Shown here in pieces: positions 1 through 4,780 of a DNA stretch of 9,041 nt (its first letter is position 1; each line of letters starts with the position of its first letter). The notes under the pieces were generated by a model. The model saw only the letters and a list, made by a program, of their open reading frames with translations, was not told where the DNA came from and did no database searches. A program made the translations under genes and the position numbers. This DNA is from Gelria sp. (lineage in GTDB: Bacteria > Bacillota > Syntrophomonadia > Syntrophomonadales > Syntrophomonadaceae), in contig DUMX01000211.1 of NCBI GenBank assembly GCA_012839665.1, positions 1 to 9,041 on the forward strand, written 5' to 3'.

Positions 1-71
1 AACCCCACTATCCCTTTTGCCCACATATTTACTAGTTTGCATTCAAATAGCGGTTTTTGCAGCAGAATCAC
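1..71 (-). CDS. Start of an unrecognised gene, cut off by the window edge
   Basis: An open frame starts with GTG at 71-69 and stays open to the window edge, giving 23 codons that begin MILLQKPLFECKLVNMWAKG. The start is supported by a perfect AGGAGG eight bases upstream (80-85), which overlaps the stop region of the receptor gene, so the two are translationally close and very likely co-transcribed. A second GTG two bases earlier (73-71) is followed directly by TGA and cannot be the start. The fragment is too short to assign to a family. It does not look like the usual beginning of CheW, CheB, CheC or CheD, but that is a weak negative. As the next gene of the operon it could be another part of the chemosensory pathway. 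Confidence 0.6.
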   Translation of the reverse strand, partial: MILLQKPLFECKLVNMWAKGIVG

Positions 72-79
72 ACTTATAT

Positions 80-85
80 CCTCCT
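80..85 (-). promoter_or_regulatory. Ribosome binding site that defines the truncated downstream gene
   Basis: The minus strand reads AGGAGG here, directly after the TAG stop of the receptor gene (88-86), with eight bases to the GTG at 71. Such a strong site at this spot is the main reason to believe that a further gene begins at the window edge. Confidence 0.7.
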
Positions 86-2038
86 CTAGTTAATCTGCAT
101 TTCATCAGCTATTGATGCAATCTCTTCAATGGAGTTAGCCAATTCATTGATAGCCTTGGCCTGTTCCTGAGATATCCGGGAAGCTTGCTCTACCTGTTGG
201 GTGGCCATGTCAACAATCTCCTTTACCCGCTTCGCTTCCCGGACATCCTCGGCTATAGCAGTCTTACTTTCATCAATGGCCTTATGCAAAACTTCCCGAT
301 TTTTAGCTATATCTTCTAGTTCAGCAGTTACTACTGCATTTTTCTGAGCTGCTATTGCGGAGGCTTCATTACCCTTGCGTGATGCCTGTTCGGACTGGGC
401 TATTTCCGTAAACACTTTACCCATTTGCATCTGGATATCCTGAACTAAATCCTTGATTTTATCTGCATTTTCGGCGGATTCGGTAGCCAGGTTCCTGATA
501 TCTCCGGCTACTACGGAGAAACCCCGGCCGTGTTCTCCGGCAGTAGCTGCCTCCACAAATCCATTTACAGCCAGCATATTAGTCTGAATGGATACGTTTT
601 CAATAGTATCTACAATCTTTTCTATCTGGCGGAGCTTTTCTTGCAGAGCTTCAATAGCATTGTTAGTACCCTCATAAGATTTAATACAATCCTGCAACCT
701 GCCCCAGACATCCCGAGCCGACTCCCGGGCACTCTCTAATATTTCTGCAATCTGTATATTAGTCTCTCCCGCTTCACCGGCTGTCTTTATTAGTTCCTCT
801 GTCTTGTCCTGAGCATTTTCCGCTATAGCAGCAGCCTTCTCACTCTCAGTAAAAACAGTGTGAGCGCCATCTGCCATCTGTACCAGCGCAGTAGCTACCT
901 GAGCAGCCGAGGTGCCAAGTTCTTCAATATTGGCAGATAATTCTTCAGCCGTAGCTGCCACCTCTTCGGCTGATTTGTTAATATAAGTAGAGTTTTTTAA
1001 TTCCTCGGACATCTCTGCCAGTTCCTGAGTGGCAATGTTCACTTCACCAAGGGCTTTCCCCTGTTCGTCTACCGCCTTGACTGATTGTTCGATAGCAGCC
1101 AGTATTTGCTCTGCAGACGTAGCAATAGATTGGGCAACACCCAGAAATTCATCGGACATGGTTTGCAATTCCAGAGCATTTCTGCCACTTGCATCAACCA
1201 TTTCCGCATATCGGCCAAAAAGAGTTCCCATATTTTCAAAGTTTTCATTGGTTTCCCCCAGGTCAGTCTGCATGCTGTTAAATTCTTCCACTACCTGATT
1301 AATGTCCTTGACTACTTCTTCAACTCCAGAGCGAATCTCATCTACTACCCCCCGAATATCACGGGCGGAACGCTCGGAGATTTCCGCCAAGTTCCTGACT
1401 TCATCAGCTACTACGGCAAACCCGCGTCCATGTTCTCCGGCTCGAGCCGCTTCAATAGCAGCGTTTAAGGCCAGTAAATTAGTCTGGTCAGCAATCATTA
1501 CTACGGTCTGTACGATATCCCCAATCTGGCGGGACTGTACTTCCAGTTCCTCGATACGCCTACCTGATTGCATATTCTTGTCAGCCGCCTCCCCAAGAAG
1601 GGCTACCATCGTGTTCATAGCTCCCATCGATTCCTGGGCTGCACTGGTCCCGTTTTCAGCATTTTGCCTTAATAAATCCATACCTTTACCAACTTCTATA
1701 GCGGAACGGTTAACTTGAATAGTGGCTGCCCGCATTTCTTCACTGCTATTACTTACCTGCTCTGCATTAACAGATAACTCGCCCATCAATTGGGAAAATT
1801 CATGGGCAGCTACATTAGACTCTTCTATACCTGCCAGTAACTGTTCCGAAGCTGCGGCAATTCTTTCCGCCATAGCTTGCTGCTTGGCCAGGGTACGAGC
1901 CCGTGCCTTTTCCTGAGCTAACTTCCGGGCCTGTTCCCGCTTACGGGCAATGTCTTCATCGGCTTCGGATTTAACTGTAATCCCTGTTCTCTCACTTAAT
2001 TCCATACTTGCTGGCTTTTCTAATTTTTTTGCCACCAT
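86..2038 (-). CDS. Soluble methyl-accepting chemotaxis protein with two tandem signalling domains
   Basis: A cytoplasmic chemoreceptor that should recruit and control CheA. There is no signal peptide, no membrane-length hydrophobic stretch and no recognisable sensor (PAS, GAF, Cache) domain; nearly the whole 650 residues are heptad-like helical coiled coil. Two complete MCP hairpins follow each other. The first tip is at about residues 181-218 (QTNLLALNAAIEAARAGE, then GRGFAVVADEVRNLA). The second is at 481-518 (QTNMLAVNGFVEAATAGE, then GRGFSVVAGDIRNLA). The tips are exactly 300 residues apart and the arms align at the same offset without net gaps, for example EQLLAGIEE with EELSANIEE, so the protein arose by internal duplication. 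The second tip has Thr where Tsr has Arg388. Residues 31-59 are rich in Lys and Arg. Vibrio DosM has the same double plan. Start: the codon at 2044 overlaps the Shine-Dalgarno AAGGAG, so ATG 2038 (5-base spacing) is preferred; ATG 2041 and GTG 2035 are alternatives. Stop TAG at 86. Confidence 0.93.
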   Translation of the reverse strand: MVAKKLEKPASMELSERTGITVKSEADEDIARKREQARKLAQEKARARTLAKQQAMAERIAAASEQLLAGIEESNVAAHEFSQLMGELSVNAEQVSNSSEEMRAATIQVNRSAIEVGKGMDLLRQNAENGTSAAQESMGAMNTMVALLGEAADKNMQSGRRIEELEVQSRQIGDIVQTVVMIADQTNLLALNAAIEAARAGEHGRGFAVVADEVRNLAEISERSARDIRGVVDEIRSGVEEVVKDINQVVEEFNSMQTDLGETNENFENMGTLFGRYAEMVDASGRNALELQTMSDEFLGVAQSIATSAEQILAAIEQSVKAVDEQGKALGEVNIATQELAEMSEELKNSTYINKSAEEVAATAEELSANIEELGTSAAQVATALVQMADGAHTVFTESEKAAAIAENAQDKTEELIKTAGEAGETNIQIAEILESARESARDVWGRLQDCIKSYEGTNNAIEALQEKLRQIEKIVDTIENVSIQTNMLAVNGFVEAATAGEHGRGFSVVAGDIRNLATESAENADKIKDLVQDIQMQMGKVFTEIAQSEQASRKGNEASAIAAQKNAVVTAELEDIAKNREVLHKAIDESKTAIAEDVREAKRVKEIVDMATQQVEQASRISQEQAKAINELANSIEEIASIADEMQIN

Positions 2039-2043
2039 CATCA

Positions 2044-2049
2044 CTCCTT
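2044..2049 (-). promoter_or_regulatory. Ribosome binding site that decides the receptor start
   Basis: The minus strand reads AAGGAG followed by TG-ATG-ATG-GTG. The most upstream in-frame start codon (GTG 2044-2042) shares its first base with this site, and ATG 2041 is only two bases from it. ATG 2038 and GTG 2035 have usable spacings of five and eight bases. Confidence 0.65.
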
Positions 2050-2076
2050 AAATTAGTAGTAACCCCCTCCCACCCT

Positions 2077-3570
2077 TTAAAGTATTGTTAAATCCCGCCC
2101 CCGACGGGCCCGTATTTTATTGTCATTAATATAACCAATTTCAGTAATTTGTATCTCGTTCTGGGTACCCGTTTCAATATCCAGGGCCGAGACATTTAGT
2201 ATGCCATTCTCATCAATAGTAAAGGTAACATCAATGCTGGGCTCACCTGCTTTAGCTTTTTGTATATTTTCCAGATGAAATTTGCCCAGGGATACATTTA
2301 TACCTTCACCTGCATCACCCAACTCGTCCCTTTGCAATATATGAATAATCACCTCCTCCTGGAAGTCTTTTACCGTAGTGAATAGTCTAGATTCAGTAAC
2401 CGGATAAGGTATATTGGCAGGAATAAGAGTTACAAATTCCCCCTGATTATCTTCTATTCCCAGAGTATGACCGGTTACATCATGGGTTTCTATATGGCTT
2501 AACTCACCGGAAAGCATTCCCCCCTCTAATGCTGCTCCCAATGCTACTACTTCATCAGGGTTAATTTCTGCCCGCAATTCAACCCCGGGAAATAACTGCT
2601 TTACTAAATCCTTGAATCCCGCCATACGAGATGCTCCTCCAGCCAGCACTACCGCTTCTACCCATTCTTTGGAAACCTCGGCCCGGGTAAAGGTCTGTTC
2701 AATTAAATCCGCAATTTCTTTAAAAAGGTGACTGCAGATATGGTTAAATTCCTCCCGCTGGATAGTCTGGTTGAGGTGAACTGGACCCTGTGCTCCCGCA
2801 GTAATATAAGGTATTAATACGGAGCATTCGTTTACACTGGAAAGGTCTACTTTGGCCTTTTCAGCATTTATATGTATCTGCTGCAGGGCAATAGGGTCAG
2901 TACCTAAATCAATACCATTGCTCATTTTAAAGTTTTCCAGAATATGTTTTACCAATTGTTTGTCAAAATCTAGTCCCCCTAGCTGGCTTGCCCCCCCTAT
3001 GCCAAGTACCTGGCAAACTTCATCCCGATATTCCATTAGAGTTATGTCAAAAGTGCCTCCGCCAATATCTAGGACCAGTATGTTTTCTTTTTTATCTTGT
3101 TTAACCCCATAGGCCAGGGCGGCAGCAGTTGGCTCATTAAGGAGCTTAAGTATTCTGATGCCAGCAAGTTCACCGGCCAGTAAAGTAGCCTGACGCTGGT
3201 TATCATTAAAATAAGCTGGGACCGTAACTACTGCCGCTGTAATCTTCTGTTCCAGGTATTCCTGCGCATATTGAAGAAGTTTGCGCAATATAAGGGCGGA
3301 AATCTCGGGTGGGGTATAGCTACGCTCTCCTATTTCCACCTGGTAATTAGTCCCCATCTGGCGTTTAATGGAGCTTACGGTACGGTCAGCCTTAAGTATG
3401 AGCTGGGAACGAGCCAATTCCCCTACCATAACTTCCTGCTCGTTTTTGAAGTACACAACTGAAGGGGTCAGGCGACTACCCCGCTCATTAATAATAATTT
3501 CGGCCTTATCCTCCTTGTTTATAAAGGCTACCAGTGAATTGCTTGTCCCCAGGTCTATGCCAACTATCAC
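2077..3570 (-). CDS. Lidless Hsp70 (DnaK-family) protein
   Basis: An Hsp70-family ATPase of 497 residues, about 110 shorter than housekeeping DnaK. The nucleotide-binding domain (about 1-355) looks fully active: phosphate-1 loop GIDLGTSNS (4-12), Lys69 matching catalytic Lys70 of E. coli DnaK, NEPTAAALAYG (145-155), phosphate-2 loop DIGGGTFD with Thr173, and adenosine motif LAGGASRM (309-316). A beta substrate-binding domain follows (about 365-478), including GILNVSALD (456-464). The protein ends with a short basic tail, KIRARRGRD, just where the alpha-helical lid should begin, so the lid is missing. The interdomain linker is also altered: the position of DVLLLDV in DnaK reads HIETHDV (359-365). 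It starts at GTG 3570 with AGGAG five bases upstream, 32 bases after the TPR gene, and stops at TAA 2077, 38 bases before the receptor start. No DnaJ or GrpE gene is seen here. A pathway-specific chaperone or scaffold role for the array is inference; the myxobacterial Hsp70 homologues SglK and StkA are precedents for motility-linked roles. Confidence 0.92.
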   Translation of the reverse strand: MIVGIDLGTSNSLVAFINKEDKAEIIINERGSRLTPSVVYFKNEQEVMVGELARSQLILKADRTVSSIKRQMGTNYQVEIGERSYTPPEISALILRKLLQYAQEYLEQKITAAVVTVPAYFNDNQRQATLLAGELAGIRILKLLNEPTAAALAYGVKQDKKENILVLDIGGGTFDITLMEYRDEVCQVLGIGGASQLGGLDFDKQLVKHILENFKMSNGIDLGTDPIALQQIHINAEKAKVDLSSVNECSVLIPYITAGAQGPVHLNQTIQREEFNHICSHLFKEIADLIEQTFTRAEVSKEWVEAVVLAGGASRMAGFKDLVKQLFPGVELRAEINPDEVVALGAALEGGMLSGELSHIETHDVTGHTLGIEDNQGEFVTLIPANIPYPVTESRLFTTVKDFQEEVIIHILQRDELGDAGEGINVSLGKFHLENIQKAKAGEPSIDVTFTIDENGILNVSALDIETGTQNEIQITEIGYINDNKIRARRGRDLTIL

Positions 3571-3602
3571 CGGCTCTCCTCCCTCCCCTAATAAGCATTA
3601 CA

Positions 3603-3983
3603 TTAATTCTTAATTAACTTCAGGTTTTCTACCGCCGTTTGGTTTTCGGGGTCTATTTCTATAGCTTGCTGTAAATAGCCCCTGGCCTTTTCTATTTGGT
3701 CATTTTCAACTAGGATAACGGCAATGTTATTATAAGAGCGGGAAACTAGCTCCGCTAACTCTGGTGTATATGGTCCTCCGCTATCGAGGTCAATTATCCG
3801 GCGATATAAATAATAAACTTCAAAACTATCACCCATTTCTTCCTGTTTCAGAGCACGGTCAAATAACTCCTCTACCCGAGTTAGAATGCTTTCTTCGGAT
3901 TTGGTTTCATACTGTCCCTGGGTTGCGGTCAGAAGGACATCCAGGCCTATGCCCAGATTTTTTTTACCTGCCATTCTACTCAC
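3603..3983 (-). CDS. Small TPR protein with a ParB-like N-terminal LGxGL box (putative ParA adaptor)
   Basis: A protein of about 126 residues. Its start, MAGKKNLGIGLDVLL (residues 4-18 from the GTG chosen here), resembles the conserved N-terminus of ParB/Spo0J proteins, such as MAKGLGKGINALF in B. subtilis Spo0J, the short basic segment that contacts ParA. It has no ParB DNA-binding domain. A fairly clear tetratricopeptide repeat follows at about 83-114 (SYNNIAVILVEND, then AIEIDPEN), preceded by more divergent helices at about 33-68 that may be another repeat. TPRs mediate protein contacts. The gene overlaps or abuts the ParA gene upstream: ParA stops at TAG 3976. Start choice: AGGAG at 3993-3989 is five bases from GTG 3983. 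ATG 3974 gives the best ParB-like start but lies 14 bases from that site, and GTG 3989 overlaps it. Stop TAA at 3603. The adaptor role is inferred from the motif and the neighbour. Confidence 0.85.
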   Translation of the reverse strand: MSRMAGKKNLGIGLDVLLTATQGQYETKSEESILTRVEELFDRALKQEEMGDSFEVYYLYRRIIDLDSGGPYTPELAELVSRSYNNIAVILVENDQIEKARGYLQQAIEIDPENQTAVENLKLIKN

Positions 3984-4764
3984 CACCACTCCTGGTTAAA
4001 ATAATATCAATTATATGCTTGTAATCCTGTGCTCCCCGGCAAGAAGACGCATATTCAAAAATGGTCTTGCCAAAGCTGGGAGCCTCGGCTAGCTTAATGT
4101 CACTTCTCACCGCCGATAAGATATTATTGTCACCAAAATTTTGTCGTATTTCGGCAATTACACTACGGGCCAGATTAGTACGCAAGTCACACTTTACGGG
4201 TAAAATCCCCAGTAACCGCAGTTCAGGATTCAACCCGGCATTAATCTTATATAATATTCCGGTCATCTGAGCTAAACCATCCATAGATAAAAAAGTAAGT
4301 TCAATCGGAATAATCAACCACCTGGCTGCCACTAAACCATTGACACTCAGTAACCCTAGAGCTGGAGGAACATCTATCAAAATATAGTCATAATTGTTTT
4401 CTACCTCAAGGAGCAGGTCTTTTAATAGGGTCTGACTATTCTCTTTATGAGCTACCTCAACCTCCAGGGCAGCCAAATCAGGTTTAGCCGGAAGCAAGTG
4501 AAAAAGTTTTTTATCCTTGATGATGGTAGATAACAGTTTATCCCCGGGCTGCTGTCCATCTGCTAACATAAGTAATAATTCGTATAGACTACTGGATAAA
4601 TTGTAAGGCAGTACGCCGCAGCTTATGGTAGCATGAGCCTGGGAATCAGCATCTACCACCAGGACCCTTTTGCCAGCGCGAGCTAAACCATCCGCAATAT
4701 TAATGGTGCTGGTAGTTTTACCACTACCCCCTTTACGATTTGCCAGAACAATAGTCGTTGCCAT
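3976..4764 (-). CDS. Soj/ParA-family partitioning ATPase
   Basis: A 262-residue P-loop ATPase of the ParA/MinD superfamily. It has the deviant Walker A motif KGGSGKTT (11-18) with signature Lys11 and catalytic Lys16, the switch-I region DADSQAHAT (38-46), Walker B/switch II LIDVPP (129-134), and the Soj/ParA-specific C-terminal segment AEAPSFGKTIFEYA (226-239). Length and motifs fit a short Soj-like ParA with no N-terminal operator-binding domain. Members use ATP-dependent dimerisation and non-specific DNA or surface binding to space cargo. The gene starts at ATG 4764 with GGAGG seven bases upstream, 16 bases after cheA. Chromosome-partition parA normally pairs with parB and lies near the origin; here no full parB is present and the next gene only has a ParB-like box. 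That context suggests positioning of a chemosensory array, as with PpfA in Rhodobacter sphaeroides and ParC in Vibrio. The family call is secure; the cargo is inference. Confidence 0.95.
   Translation of the reverse strand: MATTIVLANRKGGSGKTTSTINIADGLARAGKRVLVVDADSQAHATISCGVLPYNLSSSLYELLLMLADGQQPGDKLLSTIIKDKKLFHLLPAKPDLAALEVEVAHKENSQTLLKDLLLEVENNYDYILIDVPPALGLLSVNGLVAARWLIIPIELTFLSMDGLAQMTGILYKINAGLNPELRLLGILPVKCDLRTNLARSVIAEIRQNFGDNNILSAVRSDIKLAEAPSFGKTIFEYASSCRGAQDYKHIIDIILTRSGGE
3989..3993 (-). promoter_or_regulatory. Ribosome binding site of the TPR gene inside the ParA gene
   Basis: AGGAG on the minus strand lies in the last codons of the ParA-type gene, before GTG-GTG-GTG-AGT-AGA-ATG in the TPR frame. 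It best serves GTG 3983. Because it lies within the upstream gene, translation of the two proteins is probably coupled. Confidence 0.55.
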
Positions 4765-4780
4765 AAGTATTCCTCCCGCC

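Noticed and set aside
1302..1718. An open frame of 138 codons on the plus strand opposite the receptor gene, and several similar ones opposite the other genes
   Set aside because: They lie antisense to well-supported genes, have low-complexity Ser/Ala/Leu-rich products with no recognisable family, and arise from the codon bias of the coding strand.
86..2038. The receptor as two fused genes or an assembly duplication artefact
   Set aside because: The two halves are clearly diverged in protein and DNA sequence while keeping the same register, as expected for an old internal duplication and not a sequencing error.
3976..4764. Chromosome-partition parA/soj locus near the replication origin
   Set aside because: No full-length parB follows and none of the usual origin neighbours (gidA/gidB, trmE, rnpA) is present. 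The next gene lacks a ParB DNA-binding domain, and all flanking genes are chemosensory or Hsp70.
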